A stretch of 64,000 nt of DNA from Muscardinus avellanarius (Eukaryota; Chordata; Mammalia; Rodentia; Gliridae): positions 92,688,029 to 92,752,028 of the forward strand of contig OY726566.1 in the NCBI GenBank assembly GCA_963383645.1, in the 5' to 3' direction. How positions within the stretch are numbered: position 1 is the stretch's first letter; every line of letters begins with the position of its first letter. Below, piece after piece: positions 1 through 8,996 of this stretch. The notes beneath the pieces are model-generated. The model saw only the letters and a program-made list of their open reading frames with translations, was not told where the DNA came from and searched no databases. The translations under genes and the position numbers were made by a program.

Positions 1-1137
1 AAGTATGTGCTTGAATTGTAACAATTAGATATGATTGTTAAGTGAGAAAAAAAATGAAAAGAGCTTCCTTCAAGTTGTTTGGCCAAAGGACATAGTTTCT
101 TTTAAAATACATACATTCTTTAAAAAGGGCATCTAAACAACCTATCACTGCAATCGAATACATACCCTATCGTAATGCTTACCCTATTCAACCTAATATC
201 TGATATTTGGTTTGCTATCATTGCTGTGACTGTACCAAAGCATGAGAACATGAATTTACACTTTTTCTAATCAACATGTTGGCACCTGAAACTTAGTCTT
301 TTCATTTATTTTCAACCTCTAGTATGAAATACCCAAGATCTTAAGATTTTTTTTAATTTCTGCATAAAACTGAGTTTATAATAAATTTTATTTTACTCCA
401 AAGATTATCAACTAAGCCATGACAAAGAACGCAGCCTTAGGTACTTTATTACAAAATGTAATACTACCATTCATTAATATATAAATAAATGCTGGTCACA
501 GACCAAAAACAGCTCAACAGTCTGAGTTTCTATAAAGAAAACTTTAATAAATTCTTCTCAAGGTAACAGTTCCAGCGGGAAAAAAGTTTTCAAACACTTT
601 ATTTTTAAAACTTTATTTCCTAGTAACAAATGGCAAAAATAATTTATACATTTAGCTTATTAATGTTGGCTGTGTAATAACAGAGAAAGAAAAATATAAA
701 ATATCATAAAACTTTTCTGAAGTCAAAAGTGCTTTAATTACTAGATTCAGGCATCATACTTCCAAAAATGTGAATCTCCAAAGTCAGGTGCAGCGGAGAG
801 AGTGTTAATGAAGTTAATGCTGGTATACCGACACCCTAGAGAAAAATCAAGTTTTCAGTTTATGTATCAAGTACGTGCAGAGGGCATAAAAAAAAAAATA
901 AAAAAATAAAAAAAAAAGCTCTACAATTTCGAGGTCGGAACTGAATTACTTTTCTACTCACCTAAAGTATTTCAAACTTATCTCTGCCCTATCAGACTGC
1001 CAGACAGTAGGCCGGAAGTAACTGGGACTAGTCCAAAACTTAGGGGCAGCAGGCCACAGAAGAGGCACGTGGAGAAAAGGAGGTAGCAGGTGAAAGTTAG
1101 GGAGGGAGATGGCAGAAGTCACCCAGGCAGGCCAGGA

Positions 1138-1197
<60 letters not shown>

Positions 1198-1665
1198 GGG
1201 GTGCTATCAGAAAGAGCATTAAATAATAGAAAGCAAACAAAGGCGATCCTTAAAATGCTAATTCACCCTGCGGGATGATTTGGGCGTGGAAAAGCAGGGT
1301 TTGGGTCTTGAACACAGGAGTAAGACAAGACCTATTCCATATGTAGGCAGAGTGAGGCAGGAGTTTCAAATAAAGTTCTGCAACTCGACAGCAGTGCCGT
1401 CAGGACTAGGCTGTGAGCCCCTCGAGGGTCCGACGCGACCTGGCATCCCCCGCTCGCCCCTGCTCCGTGCACTTTGCACACACCAGGAACTCTCTCTGAA
1501 TGAATGTCCTAAGTTTTGGAGCTCCGGACTTATTCCACGCGGCCCAGCTTTCTGGCGGGACAGCACGCGGCCGGGACGGGAGAAGCCCGGCAGAGCGGTT
1601 CCGGGAACCTCGGGTCACTGGGGTCCAAGTTCGAGTGCTGGCCCTCCGCCCTCTACTAAACTCAC
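1..1665 (-). other. CHCHD3: CHCHD3 intron 1 (5' portion)
   Basis: This is the beginning of intron 1, read right to left from the GTGAGT donor at 1665. It is AT-rich with an A-run at about 888-917 and a (TG)n tract. I recognise no SINE, no coding exon and no other gene in it. Confidence 0.85.
1141..1195. repeat. (TG)n microsatellite
   Basis: About 27 uninterrupted TG units inside CHCHD3 intron 1, roughly 470 bases downstream of exon 1. Long alternating purine-pyrimidine tracts can adopt Z-DNA. Confidence 0.98.
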
Positions 1666-1746
1666 CCGGATGCCCTTCACCACCGTGATGTTCTCATTCT
1701 CGTCCGCCTCGAAGGTGACCCTGCGGGTGCTGGCGTTCCCGCCCAT
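1666..1746 (-). CDS. CHCHD3: CHCHD3 (MIC19) coding exon 1
   Basis: Read on the minus strand, the ATG at 1746-1744 opens 27 codons beginning MGGNASTRRVTF and ending VVKGIR, followed directly by a consensus 5' splice site (CGG|GTGAGT, intron starting at 1665) in phase 0. This matches the N terminus of CHCHD3/MIC19, a MICOS subunit that sits on the intermembrane-space side of the inner mitochondrial membrane and helps form crista junctions and link to SAM50. Gly2 with Ser6 fits the known N-myristoylation of this protein. The start is well supported: the context is GCCATGG, and an in-frame TAG lies 30 bases upstream (1776-1774). Residues 4-5 read Asn-Ala where human has Thr-Thr. The remaining exons, including the DUF737 coiled-coil and CHCH domain, lie outside the window to the left. 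Family identity is near certain; this is a partial gene. Confidence 0.95.
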
Positions 1747-1947
1747 GGCTCCTGCTGCTGCCCTCGCGGAGTCCTAGCGCGGACTCCCGAGCACTTCCAG
1801 GGGCCCCCGCGCACTCTCGCGCGTGGAGAAGTACGGACACTTCCCACGCCCAGCGGGAGCAAGGCCACGACCCCGAGAGGCAAGGAGACGGCGCCGGTCC
1901 CGAGCGCCCGCCTCCTCCGGTCACGCACCGTAACAAGCACCGCTAGG

Positions 1948-1958
1948 ATTGGTCAGCG
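1948..1958 (-). promoter_or_regulatory. CCAAT box (NF-Y site) 1
   Basis: The minus strand reads CGCTGACCAAT, an NF-Y type CCAAT element about 200 bases upstream of the CHCHD3 ATG. Function is inferred from motif and position. Confidence 0.6.
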
Positions 1959-1993
1959 GTGCAATAGGCCCGCCTCTACTCAGCAAGAAATCT

Positions 1994-2001
1994 CTGATTG
2001 G
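1994..2001 (-). promoter_or_regulatory. CCAAT box (NF-Y site) 2
   Basis: The minus strand reads CCAATCAG with further A/G-rich flank, close to the full NF-Y consensus. It lies 46 bases upstream of the first CCAAT box; such paired boxes are common in housekeeping promoters. Confidence 0.65.
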
Positions 2002-2070
2002 TTGGCCCGGACCCGGATGCTATGGCAACAGGTGGTATTTGACAAGGCGTCCAAGGCCCCGGAGTGTAGT

Positions 2071-2083
2071 GGGAATTGTAGTC
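2071..2083 (-). promoter_or_regulatory. ZNF143/STAF-like motif 1
   Basis: The minus strand reads GACTACAATTCCC, the core of the ZNF143/THAP11 (SBS) consensus ACTACAATTCCCAGAATGC. The 3' AGAATGC half is not conserved here (CACTACAC follows). Confidence 0.55.
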
Positions 2084-2120
2084 TCTGTCTGGCTCGAGGG
2101 GTGCTTAGCCGTTCTGGCCT

Positions 2121-2137
2121 AACTCCCAGGAATGCAC
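2121..2137 (+). promoter_or_regulatory. ZNF143/STAF-like motif 2
   Basis: Reads AACTCCCAGGAATGCAC on the plus strand, matching the CTCCCAGAATGCA half of the ZNF143/THAP11 motif with one inserted G. Orientation is opposite to motifs 1 and 3. Confidence 0.55.
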
Positions 2138-2147
2138 CGGGAACTTA

Positions 2148-2167
2148 GCATTCTGGGAGTTGTGGTC
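2148..2167 (-). promoter_or_regulatory. ZNF143/STAF-like motif 3
   Basis: The minus strand reads GACCACAACTCCCAGAATGC, a nearly perfect full-length ZNF143/THAP11 binding motif. It is the best of the three sites and lies about 400 bases upstream of the ATG. Confidence 0.7.
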
Positions 2168-2169
2168 TT

Positions 2170-2614
2170 GACATCCCGGAAGGCTTCTAACAGGTCAACT
2201 TTTAAAGTTTAACCAACCAATCATCAAGCTTTAAAGACATTATTCAAGAAACTTAAGCTAGTGAGTTAAAAGACAGGATCTCTCTCTGCGCAGAACTTAT
2301 AGTTGGATGAGTGAGACGCATTCCTTTAATGAAACCACTCCTAGGTCCTCCATACAAATCTCTGACACAGATTTTAGAATTTCATTATTTTAGTCTTAGC
2401 CATTATTGTTTATTAGATCTTATTATGTTCTTTAAAAAATTATTTATTATTTGGCACCTAAATTATTCTGTTCTTTTGTACTATCTTTATGTCCCTATCT
2501 CATGAACTATGAAAATATATTTGTTTTATTTATTTTTTATTAGGATGCTTGAATCTCATTTTATTAAATTAATTTAAAATACACAATGAGAAGCAACGGT
2601 AGAGAAATTGAGCA
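2170..2614. other. AT-rich intergenic sequence, no gene seen
   Basis: Sequence beyond the promoter becomes strongly AT-rich. It contains only short chance ORFs and no repeat I can name. Confidence 0.6.
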
Positions 2615-2745
2615 GTGAAATAGAATGGCAATCATTAAAAACACAAATAATAAATGCTGGTGAGAATGTGGAGAAGTAGAAACTCTGATACATCGTTGGT
2701 AGAATTGCAACTTAGTGCAATTGCTTTGGAAAACAGGGTGAGTTA
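2615..2745 (+). mobile_element. L1 ORF2 fragment (old)
   Basis: The stretch ggcaatcattaaaaacac ... tgctggtgagaatgtggaga ... ttgctttggaaaacagg follows the conserved 3' part of mammalian L1 ORF2 in the plus orientation. It is short and has no open frame. Confidence 0.7.
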
Positions 2746-4126
2746 TTTTTTAAAATAAATTTTTAATGCTGTGGTCTTCAAATCTATGAAAAAAATAGAC
2801 AAGAAAAATTATTTGCACCAAGCGTGCAAAGCATTCACTCCCCACATTTGTGCCTCCTACTTCAGTGATATAAGTTAGGCCACAGGAGGGTTAGGGGGAG
2901 AAAAGTTAAGTGATTACCAAAAATAAATTAGTAGAGAAACTAAATCTACATCAGCTTAAGTTCAGACGATTTATTTTTGGAAAGTTTCTAGTTCAATATT
3001 TCACCTCTACAAGAAAGACTTACATCATTTTAGGCCATATAGGTACAAATTTAATTATTTTTTCTAAACAGTCTGATACACATAAACTCACCTTATAACC
3101 TTAGACTTTCAGAGGCAGATGCATTTTCTTTAAATATTAGGTGAATGGGGCAGGAAGAGTCCAGGGCCATTAGGTGAATGGCCCTGGAGTCAATCCCAAG
3201 CATGGAAGAAAGAAAGAGAGAGAAAGGGAGAGGGAAAAAGAGACAGAGATAAAGAGGAAAATTAGGAAAATGATGATACTTTTTCAGTTGGTCATTTTCA
3301 GCATTAAAAGCAATGGGCCTCAACATACCAGGGCATCCTCTTATGTCAAAGGGATCCACAACAGGTCAGTAACATTTCTGAGTTTCAATTATGTGCTGAT
3401 CTAGTATTATAAGAATATTTAGGGCAAAAACATTTTCTTTTTCATTTTTATACTCCTGGACAAGAGCAGAGAATTTATTAAAACTCATCATTGTGTTCTT
3501 TAAAAAAAACATTTTTATTTATTATTTTTAGATCTAAATTATTCTGTTATTTTGCACCATAGAAACTAAAAACAACTTTTCACTTGTTTTGAAGTGATAT
3601 AATATGCCTACATCTTTCTTCTCTAGGCAACTAAAATTCCTAGGGATTGGCTTTTATTTCTTTGGGACTCCACAAACACATTCCCACTTATTCCTCCAAA
3701 ACATAGCACATGTTGGAGGTCCTGCACACAACAGGTGCTCAATAAATGCTCACCAAAACGATGAAAGTTTTTCTCAGAGTGAGTAGAGATATAAAATGAC
3801 ACTCATTATTTTGACTATGTTTATTTCCTTAAAATATTAAATATGTTCTTTCAACTAAATATATTACTTGGTGGTGTCAGGATGGAGTCCTGAGTATGTA
3901 TTAATAATACTCTCCTTCCAAAGCCAGTATTAGTAATTGTCATCTAACCAGAAGGCAGCATTTACTAGTCAGAGACCTATGAACTCGAGTGCAGAGCTTT
4001 GCCCAAACAAATCCAGTAGCTAACAGTTGAGCCACTAGGTTCCTTCATCTTTTTTCTCTGTCTCTGTATTGCTTTCTTAAATGTAAATTTGAAATTCATA
4101 GTGCACAAGATAGCAAAATGAGAAGC
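2746..4126. other. Intergenic, mostly unrecognised; weak L2/MIR trace and GA-rich patch
   Basis: No gene is seen. A purine-rich (GA) patch lies at about 3200-3262. The phrase acaggtgctcaataaatgctc at about 3731-3751 resembles the 3' end of an ancient L2 or MIR element. The rest is AT-rich and unassigned. Confidence 0.5.
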
Positions 4127-4141
4127 TATGATAGTGTTTGT

Positions 4142-4387
4142 TTGTTTGTTTGTTTGTTTTGTGTGTGTGTTGTTTTGTTTTGTTTTGTGGATCTGGGGAT
4201 AGAACCCAGGGACATTTGACCTCCGAGCTACACCCCCTGCCCTATTTTTTATTCTTTATTTGGAAACCGGGTCTCACTGAGTCGCACAGGGCCTCACTAA
4301 GTAGCTGAGGCTGTCCACGAACCACGATCCTCCAGGTCTCAGCCTCCCGAATGCTGGGATTACAAGCGTGCGCCACCACGCCCGGCT
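4142..4387 (-). mobile_element. B1-dID SINE, type B, with GTTT tail
   Basis: Minus-strand dimer; the B1 arm ends ccaccacgcccggct. The (GTTT)n/(GTTTT)n tract at 4142-4186 is the tail. Near-perfect TSDs (tatgatagtgt...ttg) flank it at about 4127-4141 and 4388-4404, so the insertion is complete. Confidence 0.93.
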
Positions 4388-4749
4388 TATGATAGTGTGT
4401 TTGAATGATAAAGCAGATGGAAAATTAAAGATAGGGGAAAGACGAAACCATAAGAAGAATAAAAGACATCCAGATTGGAAAGAGAAAGGGAAAATTATAA
4501 ACTTTAAAATCCCCAAAACGTCACTAAAAAACATTAGAACTATTTTTTAAAGTTCAGCGAAGTTGCAGAATAGAAGAACCAAATTTAAAAATCAAATGAA
4601 TACATAGATGTGAAAAATATATGTCATCCAAATTTATGAAGATCCAAATTTAAAAAGATCAGATGTATACATAGATCCGAAAAGTCAAATCTATACACTC
4701 GCCAATCGTGAGCCAAAAGTGAAATGAAAAAAATAATTCTATACGTAAT
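4388..4749. other. AT-rich intergenic sequence, no gene seen
   Basis: A-rich sequence with imperfect internal duplication of aatttaaaaa...cagatg...tacatagat units at about 4580-4680. No coding signal or named repeat. Confidence 0.5.
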
Positions 4750-5054
4750 AGAAGTCAAAACAACTCAAATGCCTATTGATTGATAAACTGATAAACATAA
4801 TACAGTTTTTTCAGACAACAGACTACATTAGGAAATAAAAGGAATAAAGTAATGACACATACAACAACAGAGATGAACCTCAACACAGCGCCACGACATA
4901 AAACAGTAAGTCAGATAGAAGACAGATGACAGGCACAAAGGATCACATATTGGATGCTTCCACTTGGATGAGATACACAAAGTGGACGAATTTATAGAAA
5001 ACAAAAGTGACTACACTTGGAGAGCCTAGGAGGAGGTAAGGATGGATGATTTTT

Positions 5055-5512
5055 AATGTATTGGTGCGTTGTAATCACGTATCTTGATGAGGTACAGGCT
5101 GGTCGAGGCATACCTGCACACATCACTCATTTGTCCCGTTCCCAGTTCCCGTCCCACCCCTCCTTCTCCTCTTCAGCAGAGTATGACTGACTTTGAGAAG
5201 TTTGTAAATGCACATCGTGTGCATTAGGGAGCTTCCCTCTTCCCCCTCCCTTCTCCCTCAGTCATGTCACCTCTTTGGCTCATCTAATCTTTCTCCTCCT
5301 TTGTCTGGAGTGCCTCCTCTGTCCCATTTCCTCCCTAGCTTCCATGTATTAGGGAGAACATCTGACTTTCCACTTTTTCTGACTGACTAATCTCACTTAG
5401 CATAATGTTCTCCAACTCCATCCATTTCCCTGTGAATGACTAACTTTGTTCTTCCTTAGGGCTGAGTAAAATTCCATTGTGTATATATATCCCATAGTTT
5501 TGTAATCCATGG
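5055..5512 (-). mobile_element. Younger L1 3' end inserted in L1M
   Basis: Minus-strand L1 3' UTR and ORF2 end. The pieces 'ctcacttagcataatgttctc' and 'gagtaaaattccattgtgt' are the reverse complement of the conserved ORF2 C-terminal region. It is 5'-truncated, as usual for L1. Confidence 0.8.
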
Positions 5513-5653
5513 AATTATTTCTAATTGGTACAAGATTTCTAATTTCTTGGAGGAGGGGTGATACAAATATCCTAAAATTAGATCATGGTGTTGGTTGCAA
5601 AAATCAATAATACTAAAATTCAGTGAATTGTGCACTTAAAATAGGTGAACTTA

Positions 5654-5845
5654 GCCGGGCGTGGTGGCGCATGCTTGTAATCCCCGCGGAGGCGGAGACA
5701 GGAGGATCAGGCAGGTTCGAAGCCAGCTGTGCTGGCTTAAGAGACCCTGTTTCCAAATAAAAGTATAAAAGAGGTCTGGGAGTATAGCCCGGAGACAGAA
5801 GGGTTTCCAGGAACTCCAGTACCACCAAATAATAATAATAATAAT
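5654..5845 (+). mobile_element. B1-dID SINE, type C
   Basis: Young type C copy beginning gccgggcgtggtggcgcatg, with gtgctggcttaagagaccctg in the B1 arm and gggtttccaggaactcc in the ID arm; tail (AAT)n. Perfect 14-base TSD aataggtgaactta at 5640-5653 and 5846-5859. Confidence 0.95.
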
Positions 5846-5978
5846 AATAGGTGAACTTATGGTGTATAAATTATACATCAATAAAGCTGTTAAAAGAATG
5901 TGTAGTTATCCAAAACATGACTTGAATATATTTATCATTTAATAAAATCTAAAATCAGTTGTTAAAAATGGAAAAAGA

Positions 5979-6054
5979 GGGCAAGAGATGTAGCTCAGTG
6001 GTAGACCATTTGCCCCGCATGTGTGAGGCTCTCGGTTTGAACAGCAGCACTGGG
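5979..6054 (+). mobile_element. Free-standing ID element
   Basis: Reads ggcaagagatgtagctcagt ggtagaccatttgcc..., the tRNA-Ala-like ID monomer without a B1 arm. The box A region (tagctcagtggtaga) is well kept. Confidence 0.8.
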
Positions 6055-6176
6055 GGGAGGGGAGGGCGAAGAAGAAAGTGGGAATAAAGAAGGAAAGGAA
6101 CTATGAAAAACTTTAAAAAATGAAAAAAGCCTGTCAAGGAACCAGCATAAAGTAGACCCTTAAAAATTAGCTTAGT

Positions 6177-6387
6177 AGCCGAGTGTGGTGGTGCACACTT
6201 GTAATCCCAGCATTTGGGAGGCTGAGACAGGAGGATCGCAGTTCTCAGACAGCCTCAGCTACTACTTAGTGAGGCCCTTTGCAACTTAGTGAGACCCTGT
6301 TTCAAAATAAAGAATAAAAAAATAGGGCTGGGGGTGCAGCTCACAGGTAAAATGCTCCTGGGTTCTATTCCCAGTACCGCAGGGGAA
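6177..6387 (+). mobile_element. B1-dID SINE, type B
   Basis: Complete plus-strand dimer with gtttcaaaataaagaa linker. TSD aaaaattagcttagt (6162-6176) and aaaaattagctcagt (6388-6402), one mismatch. Confidence 0.93.
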
Positions 6388-6407
6388 AAAAATTAGCTCA
6401 GTCTCCA

Positions 6408-6532
6408 GCGGGGCATGGAAGTGCACATTTGTAATCCCAGTACTTGGGAGGCTAAGTCAGAAGGATCTCAGGCTTGAGATCGACCTCAACAACTTACAAA
6501 GACTCTCAGCAATCTAGTGAGACACTGTTGAA

Positions 6533-6607
<75 letters not shown>

Positions 6608-6623
6608 GAAGGAAAAAGAAAAA
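6408..6623 (+). mobile_element. B1 arm of SINE ending in (GAAA)n
   Basis: A B1 arm (6408-6530) whose ID arm is missing. A (GAAA)n microsatellite of about 19 units fills 6531-6606 and decays to 6623, apparently grown from the A-rich linker. Confidence 0.85.
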
Positions 6624-6627
6624 TGGC

Positions 6628-6826
6628 AGCCAGGCGTTGGTGCACACTTATAATCCCAGTACTTGGGAGGCTGAGACAAGAGACTGCATAGGTTCAAAGC
6701 CAGCCTCAGCTACTTATTAAGGCTCTCAGCAATTCAGTGAGACCCTGTCTCTAAACTAATAATAAAAAATAGGGCTGGAGGTATAGCTCGGAGGTAGAAG
6801 ACCCTGGGTTCCATCCCAAGTACCAC

Positions 6827-6889
<63 letters not shown>

Positions 6890-6950
6890 CTGGGAGTGTA
6901 ACTCAGAGATGAAACGTCCCTGGGTTAAATCCCCAATACCACCAAATATA
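6628..6950 (+). mobile_element. B1-dID SINE with (GA)n and a second ID arm
   Basis: B1 arm and first ID arm run to 6831, then (GA)n at 6832-6888, then a second ID-like arm ggtctgggagtgtaactcag ... aatccccaataccacc at 6888-6945. The order B1-ID-(GA)n-ID is unusual; it may be a trimer or two insertions. Confidence 0.8.
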
Positions 6951-7388
6951 ATATATATATTATATATTATAAACTTACTCCCACAAATACAGAGCACTGG
7001 AATAAAGTCCCATACATAGATCCATAATCTTCCAGTGTTGCCTAGAATTTCAGAAAGCCTTGCACCTGCAACTACCAGTTTATAACAGATGGCTCTATCA
7101 AGACTTCTGTCCTTCCTGATGCCCAGTTTTATCACCTTTCCTAGGTTCTGGGGCATACATAGCCCTACCAAAGACTCATCACATGAACCTAAATATTAAC
7201 AACAAAAATACAACATGATATTTTCTCCACTTCCACCCAAGAAACAAGTGCTCTCAGTAAAAACATTGGATGCCAACTGTTTCCTTTGATGCAGAGCTGA
7301 GCACTGAGTAGTAGTAGCTTGGTGCTTCACAAATCTTAGCTTGACCCTCAAGCTTTATTACCCCCCCGGTTTCTCCATTCTGTATGGT
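6951..7388. other. Intergenic, no gene seen
   Basis: A short (TA)n patch at 6948-6968 follows the SINE. The remainder is unassigned single-copy-looking sequence with no convincing frame. Confidence 0.5.
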
Positions 7389-7460
7389 GGAGGAGGAGGA
7401 GGAGGAGGAGGAGGAGGAGGAGGAGGAGGAGGAGGAGGAGGAGGAGGAGGAGGAGGAGGA
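7389..7460. repeat. (GGA)n microsatellite
   Basis: About 24 GGA units without interruption. It produces the long poly-Glu, poly-Ser and poly-Leu ORFs on the two strands, which are not genes. Confidence 0.98.
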
Positions 7461-7751
7461 AAAAAGAAACAAAGGAGGAAGAGAAGTTCCAATCATCCAT
7501 AATTATCCCTTTTACCTGAAAAAAAAAAAACACCTAAACCTAAACCTTCAAATCACTCAAACAGAAGGGATCTCCAGTTGAAAAAATATTTGCACTATAT
7601 ACTCTGATTTTTCAATCCCAACTTTAAATAACAACTTGCTAAAGGCAAAAGCCCTCTTCAGCCACTCCTGCACCCATCACCTGATGCCCCTGATAGCCAC
7701 GTCTGAGTGGAGGAAGAGATGGATTAAAAGGAAAGATTAAATCAGGAAACA

Positions 7752-7974
7752 CACCAAGCATGGTGGCTCAAGCCTGTAATCCCCGCGCTTGGGAGGCTGA
7801 GACAGGAGGATCGCACAGGTTCGAAGCCAGCCTCAGCGACTCAGTGAGGCTCTTGGCAACTTGGTGAGACCCTGTTTCCAAATAAAGTATAAAATAGATC
7901 TGGAAGTATAGCCTGGAAGTAGAAGGCCCCTGGGTTCCACCCCCAGTACCATTAAAAAAAAAAAAAAAAAAAAA
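7752..7974 (+). mobile_element. B1-dID SINE, type A
   Basis: Plus-strand dimer with intact ID arm ending cacccccagtacc and a 22-base poly(A). B1 box B (aggttcgaagcc) is intact. Confidence 0.93.
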
Positions 7975-8576
7975 AGCAGAAAGCACAAGCCATGATGTCT
8001 GGGGGAGGTGAGAGAATCTTCCTGTTCCCAGCCAGAGGAGCTGGTTGCCACATCATCCATCACAACCCCAGAGCCCTCTTCCCACTCATCTGAGCAGCAT
8101 CTCGGCTGCAGAGGAGAGCACTTGGAGTCTATGGCCTGTGCTGAAATAGAATATAGATATTACAATCATCTTTCCTGAGCTAAAGATTGAAGCAATTGCT
8201 CTGACTATTATTTGTGTACTTATAGAGACAATTAAATCAGTCCTTGAAATCAGGGTCATCCCAGAAAATCTAGGCCATAGGGTTGCCATAGTTATAGCAA
8301 ACCAATTAGAATGACTGAAAAGTGCGGGGTGTGTAGTGCAATCGATATCAGCACATTCTGAAAATATGGACTAAGACCTACTCAAGCGCCACAGCAGAAC
8401 ATCAGCTTTACGACTCTCCCCATCAGTGACTGTATACCAAATCATATGAAAACAACGAAAGCCTGAAACCATCCTTCTTACTGTGTGTGTGTCTGCTTGC
8501 ACATGTGCTTCTGTGACATATTTTGAATACAAGGATTGTGAGCAGAGCCCTTGAAGAGATTAAAAACTCAAAATAA
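7975..8576. other. Intergenic, no gene seen
   Basis: Unassigned sequence of moderate GC content between two type A SINEs. No ORF above background and no named repeat. Confidence 0.5.
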
Positions 8577-8797
8577 GCCGGGCGTGGTGGCGCACGCTTG
8601 TAATCCCCGCGCTTGGGAGGCTGAGACAGGAGGATCGCAGGGGTTCGAAGCCAGCTTCAGCTACTTAGTGAGGCTTTCAGCAACTTAGTGAGACCCTGTT
8701 TCCAAATAAAATATAAAAAAAGAAAAAAGGTCTGGGAGTATAGCCTGAAGGTAAAAAGCCTCTGGGTTCCACCCCCAGTACCACAAAAAAAAAAAAA
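8577..8797 (+). mobile_element. B1-dID SINE, type A
   Basis: Young copy beginning gccgggcgtggtggcgcacg. TSD (a/c)ctcaaaata on both sides at about 8566-8575 and 8798-8806. Confidence 0.94.
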
Positions 8798-8922
8798 CCT
8801 CAAAATAGTGCAAAACAAGTCAGCAATAATTAAAAGGCACTTAGGAGTATCCTATAAAGATGGGTCTTTCAGCATATAGCAAAATATCTTCAGTGATAGC
8901 ACAAATCACGAAGTTTTCCTCT

Positions 8923-8996
8923 AGGTGCTGAGAGCATAGCTCGGAGGTAGAATGCCCTGGGCTCAATCCCCAGTACCAAAATAAAATAAAATAAGA
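8923..8996 (+). mobile_element. ID arm fragment
   Basis: Reads gctgagagcatagctcggag ... ctcaatccccagtacc followed by (AAAAT)n. It is an isolated ID-type right arm. Confidence 0.8.

Larger units (their letters stand above)
1385..2110. promoter_or_regulatory. CpG island over CHCHD3 exon 1
   Basis: CpG dinucleotides are frequent from about 1385 (cgacagcagtgccgtc) to 2110 and are scarce elsewhere except inside young SINEs. The island spans the end of intron 1, coding exon 1, the 5' UTR and the proximal promoter. It is the only CpG island I see that is not explained by SINEs. Boundaries are estimated by eye. Confidence 0.8.
1747..2170 (-). promoter_or_regulatory. CHCHD3: CHCHD3 5' UTR and core promoter
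   Basis: The sequence upstream of the CHCHD3 ATG is GC-rich, CpG-dense and TATA-less, as expected for a housekeeping mitochondrial gene. The 5' UTR probably occupies roughly 1747 to 1900; the transcription start cannot be fixed from sequence. Two inverted CCAAT boxes at 1948-1958 and 1994-2001 sit where NF-Y sites usually lie, about 50-150 bases upstream of a start. Three ZNF143-like motifs follow at 2071-2167. The next recognisable sequence to the right is AT-rich and repeat-bearing. Confidence 0.8.
4750..5900 (+). mobile_element. Old L1M 3' end, interrupted by L1 and SINE
   Basis: Three collinear pieces (about 4750-5054, 5513-5653, 5846-5900) read as one plus-strand L1M 3' end: 'aatgcctattgattgataaac' ... 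'gatcacatattggatgcttcc' ... ending 'caataaagctgttaaaa'. The gaps are filled by a younger reverse L1 and a type C SINE, which gives a clear order of insertion. Confidence 0.8.

Noticed and set aside
1280..1777. 165-codon plus-strand ORF across CHCHD3 exon 1
   Set aside because: It overlaps the CpG island and is antisense to the CHCHD3 coding exon; GC-rich antisense frames stay open by chance. No family resemblance.
7254..7581. Poly-Ser, poly-Leu and poly-Glu ORFs
   Set aside because: All are translations of the (GGA)n microsatellite.
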